From Streptomyces sp. CCM_MD2014 (lineage in GTDB: Bacteria > Actinomycetota > Actinomycetes > Streptomycetales > Streptomycetaceae): a stretch of 64,000 nucleotides of DNA. Below, piece by piece: positions 42,711-49,666 of this stretch (within the stretch, counting starts at the first letter, position 1; the number at the start of each line of letters is the position of its first letter). The translations under genes and the position numbers were made by a program. The notes under the pieces were generated by a model that did no database searches, was not told the origin of the DNA, and was given only the letters and a program-made list of their open reading frames with translations. The stretch is from contig NZ_CP009754.1 in assembly GCF_000772045.1 (NCBI RefSeq), positions 4,774,001-4,838,000 of the forward strand. Direction: 5' to 3'.

Positions 42711-42744
42711 GCCCCCTCCCTGCGGTTCTCCGCTGGGAGGGGGC
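42711..42744 (+). terminator. Terminator after gpmA
   Basis: GCCCCCTCCC (42711-42720) pairs perfectly with GGGAGGGGGC (42735-42744) across a 14-nt loop and is followed by TTCTCTCT. Confidence 0.85.
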
Positions 42745-42820
42745 TTCTCTCTGCCTCTGGGGGCAGGACGACGGAGCCGTGCGCTCTCCGGGCTCCGGCT
42801 CCCGTCTCCACTCCGCAGTC

Positions 42821-42949
42821 TCATTGCGTCGGCCAGGCATCCGCGACCACGAACGAGAGCTGGGTGACGTCCAGCAGGTCCTGGACCTGGAGGAGGCCAG
42901 GCTGCGACAGGTCAGAGACCGTGCCGCGGCGACTGGGTGAGGTGGGCAT
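42821..42949 (-). CDS. Unsupported 42-codon ORF or gene remnant
   Basis: ATG 42949 to TGA, product starting MPTSPSRRGTVSDLSQPGLL and ending LSFVVADAWPTQ. The composition is less biased than random frames here, but no homologue is recognised and it is short. It lies just upstream (minus strand) of nothing it could be coupled to; a remnant is as likely as a gene. Confidence 0.25.
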   Translation of the reverse strand: MPTSPSRRGTVSDLSQPGLLQVQDLLDVTQLSFVVADAWPTQ

Positions 42950-42969
42950 CGGTTTGCCTCGATCCGGGT

Positions 42970-43587
42970 TCAGTCCGGCCGGGCAGCAGGCCTGAGCCCG
43001 TCCATCAGGAGGTTCAGCAGTCGGTCGGCCATGGCTTCCCGCTCAGGCCGGGGGGCCACGGTGAAGATGCCGATGAGGGATGCGGCAATGTCTTCGGCGG
43101 TGACGTCGCGGCGGAGGTCGCCCGCCGCGCGGCCGGCGTCGAGAATCGCCGTGATGGCCGTCAGAAGCTCGGTCCGGGTCTGTGCATGGGCGATCTCGCC
43201 CGACTCGATCATCGCGAGCAGCGTGTCGAGCATGCCGTTCTTGGTCGCGATCCAGTCCCCGAACAGGTCCATCCAACGCCGCATCGCCGCAGCCGGGGGC
43301 AGTTGACCGAGCAGATCGCGCGCGCCGCTCGTCAGCCGCGTGACCTGGCCCCGGTAGACCGCATCGACCAGCGACTCACGGGTCGGGAAGTGCCGGTAGA
43401 GCGTGCCGATGCCGACCCCGGCTTCCCGGGCGATCGCACGCATCGACGGCTCGGCGTCTGCCGACGCGAAAACACGGCTCGCCACCGCGAGCAACTGGTC
43501 GCGATTACGGGCCGCGTCCGCCCGCGGCGCGCGGGCCTCGGACCCGCCCGAAACGGAACACGCTCCGGTTGTGTTACGGTCATTCAT
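42970..43587 (-). CDS. TetR-family regulator
   Basis: 205 aa. Helix-turn-helix MRAIAREAGVGIGTLYRHFP (about 49-68) with the SbtR-like C-terminal domain (LLGQLPPAAAMRRWMDLFGD). Divergent from an NADP-dependent oxidoreductase; a perfect inverted repeat lies directly upstream of its start. It most likely represses itself and the oxidoreductase. Confidence 0.92.
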   Translation of the reverse strand: MNDRNTTGACSVSGGSEARAPRADAARNRDQLLAVASRVFASADAEPSMRAIAREAGVGIGTLYRHFPTRESLVDAVYRGQVTRLTSGARDLLGQLPPAAAMRRWMDLFGDWIATKNGMLDTLLAMIESGEIAHAQTRTELLTAITAILDAGRAAGDLRRDVTAEDIAASLIGIFTVAPRPEREAMADRLLNLLMDGLRPAARPD

Positions 43588-43588
43588 G

Positions 43589-43610
43589 TAAACGGAGCAT
43601 AGTCCGTTTA
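43589..43610. promoter_or_regulatory. TetR operator TAAACGGA-N6-TCCGTTTA
   Basis: Perfect 8-bp arms (43589-43596 and 43603-43610) in the 60-bp gap between the TetR start (43587) and the oxidoreductase start (43648). The low GC of the element is typical of a TetR operator. Confidence 0.8.
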
Positions 43611-43647
43611 GGGGACTTCCAGCTCAGTCACAGGGAGGCATGCGCAC

Positions 43648-44583
43648 ATGCAGGAACGGAGCAGCAGGGCGGTCCGCCTCGACTCATTCGGCGGCCCCGA
43701 AGTCCTGGACGTCCAGGAGATTCCCACTCCGCAGGCCGGCCCCGGACAGATCCGCGTGCGCGTCTCCGCGGCCGGCCTGAACCCGATGGACTGGAAGATG
43801 ATCGCCGACGCAGACACTGCGGCCCTCTTCGGCTTGAGTCTCCCGACTGGGTTCGCGACCGACTACGCGGGAGTGGTTGACCAGGTGGGCGACGGGGTGA
43901 CCGGATTCGAGCCGGGCGACCGGGTGTTCGGAGGGGCCTTGTCGCGCGCGGCCGCCGACTTCGTGGTGGTCGAGCCGGACGGGTCGATCGCGGCGAACGA
44001 GGCGTACCACACCCCTGATGGCGTCGACGACCGCACCGCGGCCACCCTCACGATCGCCGGCCGCACGGCATCCGCCGCCCTCGCCGTGGTCGGCCTGGGC
44101 CCGGACGACACCGTGCTGATCGGCGGCGCCGGAGGCGGGGTCGGGGTGTTCGCCGTGCAGCTGGCGCGGATCGCAGGAGCGCGCGTGATCGGGACAGGAT
44201 CTCCCGCATCGGCCGATTACCTGCGCGAACTGGGAGCTGAGCCGGTCGCCTACGGCGAGGGCCTGGCCGACCGAGTCCGGGCCCTCGCGCCTGGCGCTGT
44301 CACCGCCTCCCTCGACCTGCACGGAACGGACACGGTGCACGTCGCAAGGGAACTCGGCGTCCCGGACAGCCGTATCTGCACCATCGCCGGGCAGGTCGAC
44401 GGCGTGCCGACGGGCAACGGCGCGAACGCGGCTCCCGGTGCCCTCGAAGAGATCGCCGGCCTGGTCGCGGCGGGCCGGCTGCGGGTACCCATCGCGGCAA
44501 CCTTCCCGGTCGAGCAGATCCGCGAGGCGGCGGAGCTCCAGGCCGGCCACCGGGTGAAGGGCAAGGTCGTCGTCGATCTCTAG
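43648..44583 (+). CDS. NADP-dependent quinone oxidoreductase-like protein (zinc-free MDR)
   Basis: 311 aa medium-chain dehydrogenase/reductase. N-terminal GroES-like part (VRLDSFGGPEVLDVQEIPTP), NADPH motif VLIGGAGGGVGVFAVQLARI (Rossmann), and C-terminal QIREAAELQAGHRVKGKVVV. The zinc ligands are absent, as in quinone oxidoreductases. Codon bias is slightly less GC3-rich than the neighbours. It is controlled by the divergent TetR. Confidence 0.9.
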   Translation: MQERSSRAVRLDSFGGPEVLDVQEIPTPQAGPGQIRVRVSAAGLNPMDWKMIADADTAALFGLSLPTGFATDYAGVVDQVGDGVTGFEPGDRVFGGALSRAAADFVVVEPDGSIAANEAYHTPDGVDDRTAATLTIAGRTASAALAVVGLGPDDTVLIGGAGGGVGVFAVQLARIAGARVIGTGSPASADYLRELGAEPVAYGEGLADRVRALAPGAVTASLDLHGTDTVHVARELGVPDSRICTIAGQVDGVPTGNGANAAPGALEEIAGLVAAGRLRVPIAATFPVEQIREAAELQAGHRVKGKVVVDL

Positions 44584-44721
44584 CTGCATCCAGGGTCTGA
44601 CAGGCACGCGGCGTGCCAGTGAGCGCCGGGCTGCGGGGCATCCCCCGACTTCTCGCCCGGCACTGCGTCACTGACGAGGTTCCCGTGTCCCACTCCCATG
44701 CCCGGCTCACCGTCCACGGCA

Positions 44722-44783
44722 GACCGCCTCGGCGACGTCTACGTCACCGCGAAGCTCCCCCTGGCCGCCGTCACCCCCGACGA
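44722..44783. repeat. 62-bp exact direct repeat, displaced copy
   Basis: Identical to 38836-38897 inside the YbjN-like gene. Here it is not part of any coding frame that matches YbjN on either side, so it is a duplicated fragment, not a gene. Confidence 0.9.
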
Positions 44784-44806
44784 ACCGTGGACTACGTTGT
44801 GCAGTC

Positions 44807-44845
44807 ATGACTGCCGGGACGGCTGCGCGCCACGCAATGGATTGA
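44807..44845 (+). CDS. Candidate orphan leader peptide MTAGTAARHAMD
   Basis: 12-codon ORF. TACGTT (44793-44798) lies 8 nt before the ATG, so a leaderless transcript is possible. The stop is followed by a hairpin at 44851-44870. This looks like the 5' regulatory part of an attenuated gene whose body has been lost downstream. Weak support. Confidence 0.3.
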   Translation: MTAGTAARHAMD

Positions 44846-45118
44846 TGACCCGGTGCTCCTCTGAGCACCGTAGGGGCCGGTGTCGGCCTGCTGCTGGGAC
44901 GAGGAGCCCGCGCCGCCGCGAGGGCTGTGCCTCCGTCGTATTGATCACAGGCTCGCCCCATCAACCGCGACAGGCGAGCACCGTGTCCGGCACCGACACC
45001 TACGACGCCGCCGGGTCGCGGCGCCACCGGGACCGCCTGCTGCCCCTTCTCGGCCGCACCCTGGCGAAACGCTGAGGCCGCGGCCCTGAGGCGGGTGAGG
45101 CCGTCGCGGTCACCCCGG

Positions 45119-45439
45119 TCAGGGAGCCGGGTCGGACGGTTCCACGATTGCGCGCAGTGCCGTCAGGTGGCCCTGGTACGCGGTCCGGCCCCGCTTGGTC
45201 AGCCGGAGCCACACGCGCTGGCGGGTGTCGCGGACGGCTTTGCGCTGTTCGACGTAGCCGGCGTCCATCAGGACCGTGACGTGCTTGCTCAACGCGGAGG
45301 CAGAGAGGCCGAGTTGGTTTTGGACCAGGGCGAATTCCGCCTCCCCGGCGCCTTCCAGCAGCGCGCAGATGCGCAGGCGGTGCGGGGCGTGGATGGTGGT
45401 GTCGAAGCCGTCTAGCGGGTCGCCGCCTGCGCCGCTCAC
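45119..45439 (-). CDS. Winged-helix transcriptional regulator (MarR/ArsR-like, HTH_27 type)
   Basis: 106 aa. The body is one winged helix: HAPHRLRICALLEGAGEAEF, LGLSASALSKHVTVLMDAGY, VEQRKAVRDTRQRVWLRLTK. GTG 45439 overlaps the stop of the membrane-protein gene (GTGA), so the two are coupled. The perfect 15-bp inverted repeat in front of the membrane-protein gene is its likely operator. Confidence 0.88.
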   Translation of the reverse strand: MSGAGGDPLDGFDTTIHAPHRLRICALLEGAGEAEFALVQNQLGLSASALSKHVTVLMDAGYVEQRKAVRDTRQRVWLRLTKRGRTAYQGHLTALRAIVEPSDPAP

Positions 45440-45927
45440 GCGGTCCTCCGGTGCAGGCGGACGAAGGCGAGGTGGAAGCCGACGGACACGGCCGCGCCGA
45501 TCAGGGAGGCCGCGATCAGCCACACCAGGTCTCCCGTGGCGCCGAAGGCGTACGGCCCCCCGACCAGGAGGAGCGGAAGGCCGATCATGAGCGGCAGCGT
45601 CGCCCGCTTCGGCAGGACGTCCAGCCGCAGTGCCACGCCGGTCTTGTCGCGCCACGCCTTCGTCGCGACGGAGAGCAGCGCCGCGTAGAGCGCGGTGAGG
45701 GTCAGGAGGGTGGCCATCCAGGCGGGGCGCGGCAGCAGCCAGTCGCCGTCGGCCATGATGCCGCCGAGGACGATCGGAAGTACGGCGACGTAGAGCGTCA
45801 GCGTGACGAAGAACCAGGTCGGCCATGGTGTGGCCGTCAGTGCCGTCGCCGAGGCCCGGACGCGCTCGGTGTCGGCCAGGGCGGCGCGGGCCTGCTCCGG
45901 CGTGAGGGGTACCCCGTTGGTTTCCAT
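45436..45927 (-). CDS. Small membrane protein with four hydrophobic segments
   Basis: 163 aa. After a short hydrophilic N-terminus (METNGVPLTPEQARAALAD) come about four membrane helices (WFFVTLTLYVAVLPIVLGGI; MATLLTLTALYAALLSVATK; LPLMIGLPLLLVGGPYAFGA; LIAASLIGAAVSVGFHLAFV). It is the first gene of a two-gene operon with the HTH regulator, a common actinobacterial pairing of unknown function. ATG 45927 lies inside the operator. Confidence 0.85.
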   Translation of the reverse strand: METNGVPLTPEQARAALADTERVRASATALTATPWPTWFFVTLTLYVAVLPIVLGGIMADGDWLLPRPAWMATLLTLTALYAALLSVATKAWRDKTGVALRLDVLPKRATLPLMIGLPLLLVGGPYAFGATGDLVWLIAASLIGAAVSVGFHLAFVRLHRRTA

Positions 45928-45960
45928 GTCGGAAACAGTAGCAGCCTGTTTCCGACATGG
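45924..45960. promoter_or_regulatory. Perfect 15-bp inverted repeat overlapping the start codon
   Basis: CCATGTCGGAAACAG (45924-45938) and CTGTTTCCGACATGG (45946-45960) with a 7-nt spacer. The start codon of the membrane-protein gene (minus strand, 45927-45925) is within the left arm. This is the best operator in the window for the operon-encoded winged-helix regulator. Confidence 0.8.
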
Positions 45961-46013
45961 AAAGTGGCGAGTTTCCGGAGTGGCAAGTGGGTGGTTTACG
46001 GTGCCGCGGGGCC

Positions 46014-46412
46014 TCAGTTCCCCGCGGGTGGCGCCTCGGAGCCGGCCCCGGCCTCGACCGCGTATCCGGGGACGGACGGCCACCGCACCGTCAGCACCAC
46101 GGACTCCTCCTCCGCGTACCAGGAGTGGTCGACGCCCCTGCCCCACACGACGTAGTCGCCCTGTTCGGCGAGGACGACGCTGCGGCCGGGGAACTCCACC
46201 CGGAAGCGGCCGCTGACGAGGACCTGCAGGGCGGTGCGTTGCTCGCCGGTGACCCAGTGGGCGCGCTCGTCGCCCTTCGGGTGGACGCCCCACTTGATCT
46301 CCACGTCCTCGCTGTGCCGGGGATCGGAGACGTCCTTGAAGTGCCCCAGCAGCCATCCCCGGTCCAGTGCCGCGTCCTCGCCCGCGTTGCCCACGTACAC
46401 GTCGTCCGTCAT
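46014..46412 (-). CDS. Cupin-domain protein
   Basis: 132 aa. A single cupin: WGVHPKGDERAHWVTGEQRT (His/Glu metal positions), LVSGRFRVEFPG, and second motif GDYVVWGRGVDHSWYAEEES with His. Starts ATG 46412 (MTDDVYVGNAGEDAA). A signal-mannose-type or small-molecule-binding role is possible; no specific function. Confidence 0.85.
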   Translation of the reverse strand: MTDDVYVGNAGEDAALDRGWLLGHFKDVSDPRHSEDVEIKWGVHPKGDERAHWVTGEQRTALQVLVSGRFRVEFPGRSVVLAEQGDYVVWGRGVDHSWYAEEESVVLTVRWPSVPGYAVEAGAGSEAPPAGN

Positions 46413-46456
46413 GGTCCCGCAAGCTAGCAGCCGCCTGTCCCGGGGAACCGCTGTCG

Positions 46457-47326
46457 TCAGGCCGGTTCCACCGGCAGCCACAGTTCCGTCGTCGCCGTCG
46501 TGAAGTCGTCCGACCGGTCCAGGACCGTGACGATCGACGGGCCGGGGCGCAGGCGCCACGGGTTGGACGGGAACCACTCGGACGCGGTGGCCGCCCAGGT
46601 GGTCTGAAGGGCGTCCGGGTAGGGGCCCGAGCTGCGGAAGACCGCCCACGTGCCGGCCGGGACCTCGATGGCGTCGAGGTCGTCGGGGGCCGGGGTGCCG
46701 GCGGAGACGGCCACGCCGTGGAGGTAGGTCAGCTCCGTGCCCTCCGGACTGTCCTGGGCCACGTCGTCGGTGACCTGGAGCAGGCCCGCCGGGTCCGTGT
46801 CGCCGAGGGACTTCAGACGGGCGTGGGCCTCCTGGGGGAGGGCGGCGATGTGCTGCCGGATGTGTGGGTTGACGCCCTCGTGGATGAGCGGGACGCGGGT
46901 CGCGTGGCCGATCAGGCGGAAGGCGGGGCGGTCGGTGAAGCGGGTGTCCATGGGGGTGCTCCCTTCGACGGTCAGGCGGAACCTGAGCTGCGGCTGTGTC
47001 CGAAGGGGGCCGCCGTCGCGGCGTACCTCGCGCGGGGCGGCGCCGTGGACCGACCGGAACGCGCGTCCGAACGCCTCCGTCGAGCCGTAGCCGTATCGGA
47101 CGGCGATGGTCAGCAGGTCGTCCTCGCCCCGTACGACGTCGGCGGCGGCCACCGTCATGCGGCGCCGCCGGACGTACTCCGACAGCGGCATGCCCGCCAG
47201 CGACGAGAACATCCGGCGCAGGTGGTACTCGGTCGTGCCGAGGCTCGCGGCCAGCGCGGGGACGTCCGGTTCCTCGCCGAGGTGGTCCTCGACCAGGTCG
47301 GTCAGGTGGTTCAGTGCCGGGATCAT
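46457..47326 (-). CDS. AraC-family regulator with GyrI-like effector domain
   Basis: 289 aa. N-terminal AraC double helix-turn-helix (VPALAASLGTTEYHLRRMFS; IAVRYGYGSTEAFGRAFRSV) and C-terminal GyrI/BmrR-type ligand domain (RPAFRLIGHATRVPL; EVPAGTWAVFRSSGPYP; TTELWLPV). Such proteins resemble Rob/BmrR and respond to lipophilic drugs. ATG 47326 is chosen. Confidence 0.9.
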   Translation of the reverse strand: MIPALNHLTDLVEDHLGEEPDVPALAASLGTTEYHLRRMFSSLAGMPLSEYVRRRRMTVAAADVVRGEDDLLTIAVRYGYGSTEAFGRAFRSVHGAAPREVRRDGGPLRTQPQLRFRLTVEGSTPMDTRFTDRPAFRLIGHATRVPLIHEGVNPHIRQHIAALPQEAHARLKSLGDTDPAGLLQVTDDVAQDSPEGTELTYLHGVAVSAGTPAPDDLDAIEVPAGTWAVFRSSGPYPDALQTTWAATASEWFPSNPWRLRPGPSIVTVLDRSDDFTTATTELWLPVEPA

Positions 47327-47549
47327 GCGGCCTCCCTTCGGCATCCACCGTGGCAGGGGGCACACCGGCGGCGCCCGATCGCTGCGGTCCGGTTCGGTCG
47401 GCCGCGGTCGGTTCGGTCAGGAGGGCACCGGCAGCGGGGGCTGGTGAGGCCAGGTGAAGGCGTACGCGAGGGATTGACCATCCGGTCATGCCGAGCGCCG
47501 AGACGACACCGATGGCGGACTACGTCCGGCCGTAGGCGGGTCCGCCCGC

Positions 47550-47951
47550 TCAGCTCGCCGGTGTCAGGTGTCCGCGGTTGCCGCGGCGGCCCCGCAGGGT
47601 CTGCCACACCGCCCCCAGGGCCAGCGACTGGACCAGGGCCGAGAGCACGATGCCGCCGACGAAGAACCACGCCGGGGTGTCGCCGCCCCAGCCGGCCTCC
47701 CCGAGCCAGGCCACGAAACCGAAGGCCGGGAAGGTGAACAGGGCCGGCCAGACCCAGACGAGGGACGCGTCGGGGCCGCTCGCGAACAGGGGTTGTGCCA
47801 CGGCGAGCGCCATCGCACCGCCGACCGCGGTGAGGTACACCGCCGAAACGCGGTTCGCGAGAGCCAGGCGGACGACGGTGCGTATGCGGTGGGTCCGGTC
47901 GGTCCGGTCGGTCCGCCGGGTCCGGGCGTTGTTCGGCTGGGTGCTGTTCAT
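47550..47951 (-). CDS. Small membrane protein (four-helix)
   Basis: 133 aa. Basic N-terminus with a TDRTDRTH repeat, then about four hydrophobic segments (VYLTAVGGAMALAVAQPLFA; VWVWPALFTFPAFGFVAWLG; AWFFVGGIVLSALVQSLALG). It resembles SCO4225-type actinobacterial proteins in position before the DUF4242 gene. Function unknown. Confidence 0.75.
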   Translation of the reverse strand: MNSTQPNNARTRRTDRTDRTHRIRTVVRLALANRVSAVYLTAVGGAMALAVAQPLFASGPDASLVWVWPALFTFPAFGFVAWLGEAGWGGDTPAWFFVGGIVLSALVQSLALGAVWQTLRGRRGNRGHLTPAS

Positions 47952-48086
47952 GGGTTCCGGGCTCCCCGGGGTGGTGGTCGTGGTCGTGCTCCTGAACCAG
48001 GGTCGACCGGGAGCCCGCCCCGGGCCTGAGTACCCGTACTCAAGTCCGGGGTGACGCGGTACCCGCCCGCGGGAGGCCTGCCCGGC

Positions 48087-48335
48087 CTATACCGACAGTG
48101 GGACCTCGTGGATCTCGTCCGCCTTGTGGCCCGCGCGTTCGTGCACACGCTGGACCGCCTCGGCCGACGGCCCCTCCGAGAGGCAGTAGATGGTGCCGGA
48201 GGCCGGGTCCGCCCACGCCTGTTCGAAGTGGACGTTCTCGTCCTTCTCCAGGGCCAGGTCGGCCTGGTGGGCCTGGTGCAGCTGGTCCGAGGTGATGCCG
48301 TGCATCCCGTGGTGTACGTCCATGAAGTGAGCCAT
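48087..48335 (-). CDS. DUF4242 nickel-binding-type protein (SCO4226-like)
   Basis: 82 aa ferredoxin-like small protein. MAHFMDVHHGMHGITSDQLH provides many His; HFEQAWADPASGTIYCLSEG and VQRVHERAGHKADEIHEVPL complete the fold. The S. coelicolor protein in this position, SCO4226, is described as a nickel-responsive, nickel-binding protein. ATG 48335 follows GAAGGGGG. It is near phoU and 30 kb from nur. Confidence 0.88.
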   Translation of the reverse strand: MAHFMDVHHGMHGITSDQLHQAHQADLALEKDENVHFEQAWADPASGTIYCLSEGPSAEAVQRVHERAGHKADEIHEVPLSV

Positions 48336-48453
48336 GGCGCCTCGCACCCCCTTCAGGGTCCTTCTTCCAGGGTGCGCCCGTATGGCGGCCGGGGCGACCC
48401 CGGCCGTCACACCACAGTCCACCGGTACCGCGTGCGGGTGGACCGCTACCGCC

Positions 48454-48609
48454 TCAGCCGCACTGGCAGGGGCTGCCCGACTGGCAGCCGCAGCCGCAGC
48501 CCGAGCCGCAGCCGCACGCGGCGATCAGCGGGAGGCTGCGGATCTCGGTGGGCTGCTCGGTGGGGCGTTCCTGTGCGGGGTCGGGCTTCGTGCTGGGGGA
48601 ATCGGCCAT
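48454..48609 (-). CDS. 51-aa Cys-rich peptide (CGCGSGCGCGCQ.. C-terminus)
   Basis: Start ATG 48609 has a strong GGAGGA. The first 30 residues are hydrophilic Pro/Thr/Glu-rich, then SLPLIAACGCGSGCGCGCQS and GSPCQCG: seven Cys and many Gly in 22 residues. It could be a metallothionein-like metal binder or a RiPP-type precursor; no modification enzyme lies nearby, and the neighbour is a nickel-binding-type protein, which favours metal binding. Function not established. Confidence 0.75.
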   Translation of the reverse strand: MADSPSTKPDPAQERPTEQPTEIRSLPLIAACGCGSGCGCGCQSGSPCQCG

Positions 48610-48761
48610 GGTTCCTCCTGGAAGCGGGCGCGTGGATCTACGGGTCCCTGGATCCCTGCGATTTCTGGCTCTCGGGTCCATTGCACGCCCCCAGCGGCCG
48701 TCGCATCAACGGCGCACGGGAGCGAACGCGCGCCCCCGGCCCGCTCCCGCGCAGGCTTTGC

Positions 48762-49451
48762 TCAGGCCCCCTCGACCTGCGTCGCCGGCTGGATGTCCGA
48801 CTGGAGGTCGTCCGCGTGCTCGCCGGTGACCAGGTAGACCACGCGCTTGGCGACCGCGACCGCGTGGTCGGCGTACCGCTCGTAGTAGCGGCCCAGCAGG
48901 GTGACGTCGACCGCCGTCTCGATGCCGTGCTTCCAGCGGTCGTCCATCAGGTGCTGGAAGAGGGTGCGGTGCAGGAGGTCCATCGCGTCGTCGTCCTGCT
49001 CCAGCTGGAGCGCCAGGTCGACGTCCTTGGTGATGATCACCTCGGCCGCCTTCGCCATCAGGCGCTGCGCGAGCTGGCCCATCTCCAGGATGGTGGCGTG
49101 CAGGTCGTGCGGCACCGCACGCTCCGGGTAGCGCAGCCGGGCCAGCTTGGCGACGTGCTGGGCCAGGTCGCCCGAGCGCTCCAGGTCGGCGGACATCCGC
49201 AGCGAGGTGACGACGATGCGCAGGTCCGTCGCCACCGGCTGCTGGCGGGCCAGCAGGGTTATCGCCCGCGCCTCCAGCTCGTGCTGGAGGTCGTCGACCT
49301 TCTGGTCCGCCTCGATGACGGCCTCGGCCAGCTTCAGGTCGGAGTCCAGGATCGCGGTCGTGGCGCGTCCGATGGCCGACCCGACCAGCCGGGCCATCTC
49401 CACCAGACCGTCACCGATCGAATCAAGTTCCTCGTGGTACGCGTCCCGCAT
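48762..49451 (-). CDS. phoU: Phosphate signalling protein PhoU
   Basis: 229 aa, two three-helix bundles. MRDAYHEELDSIGDGLVEMA, then metal-contact-type E/D clusters (EAVIEADQKVDDLQHELEA; LERSGDLAQHVAKLA; YYERYADHAVAVAKRVVYL). PhoU damps PhoR signalling via the Pst transporter. Divergent from phoR-phoP with a shared control region. Confidence 0.96.
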   Translation of the reverse strand: MRDAYHEELDSIGDGLVEMARLVGSAIGRATTAILDSDLKLAEAVIEADQKVDDLQHELEARAITLLARQQPVATDLRIVVTSLRMSADLERSGDLAQHVAKLARLRYPERAVPHDLHATILEMGQLAQRLMAKAAEVIITKDVDLALQLEQDDDAMDLLHRTLFQHLMDDRWKHGIETAVDVTLLGRYYERYADHAVAVAKRVVYLVTGEHADDLQSDIQPATQVEGA

Positions 49452-49560
49452 CAGGGTTCCCTCTCGTACGTCCGTTTAAGGGGCTCGAAGAGCGGCCACG
49501 CGCCCCTCGCCGTGCCCCCACGCTTACACGTTCCGGCCTGTACGCGTCCGTTTCCGGCAC

Positions 49561-49593
49561 CCCAAATGAACCGTCCCTGGCTCCAAGGTGAAC
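49561..49593 (-). promoter_or_regulatory. PHO box in the phoU-phoR gap
   Basis: On the minus strand: GTTCACCTTGG (5' at 49593), a degenerate middle unit AGCCAGGGACG, and GTTCATTTGGG. GTTCACC and GTTCATT are exactly 22 bp apart, the two-turn spacing of 11-nt direct repeat units bound by PhoP. It lies between the phoU start (49451) and phoR start (49667), so PhoP can activate both. Confidence 0.75.
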
Positions 49594-49666
49594 TCTGGGC
49601 GACGAGTGTTCGAGGTCGCACCCGGATGGCTGGGGCCCGGACGTACCCCGTGCCTAACCTGGAGAC

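Larger units (their letters stand above)
44584..45118. other. Gene-poor scar region between oxidoreductase and HTH genes
   Basis: 535 bp with no intact gene. It contains a 62-bp exact copy of part of the YbjN-like gene (44722-44783), a micro-ORF with its own -10 box (44807), a hairpin CGGTGCTC/GAGCACCG (44851-44870), a frame encoding VGLLLGRGARAAARAVPPSY, and a GTG frame of 30 codons (about 44982-45075, VSGTDTYDAAG..LLGRTLAKR) that looks like the truncated remains of a gene. Confidence 0.6.
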
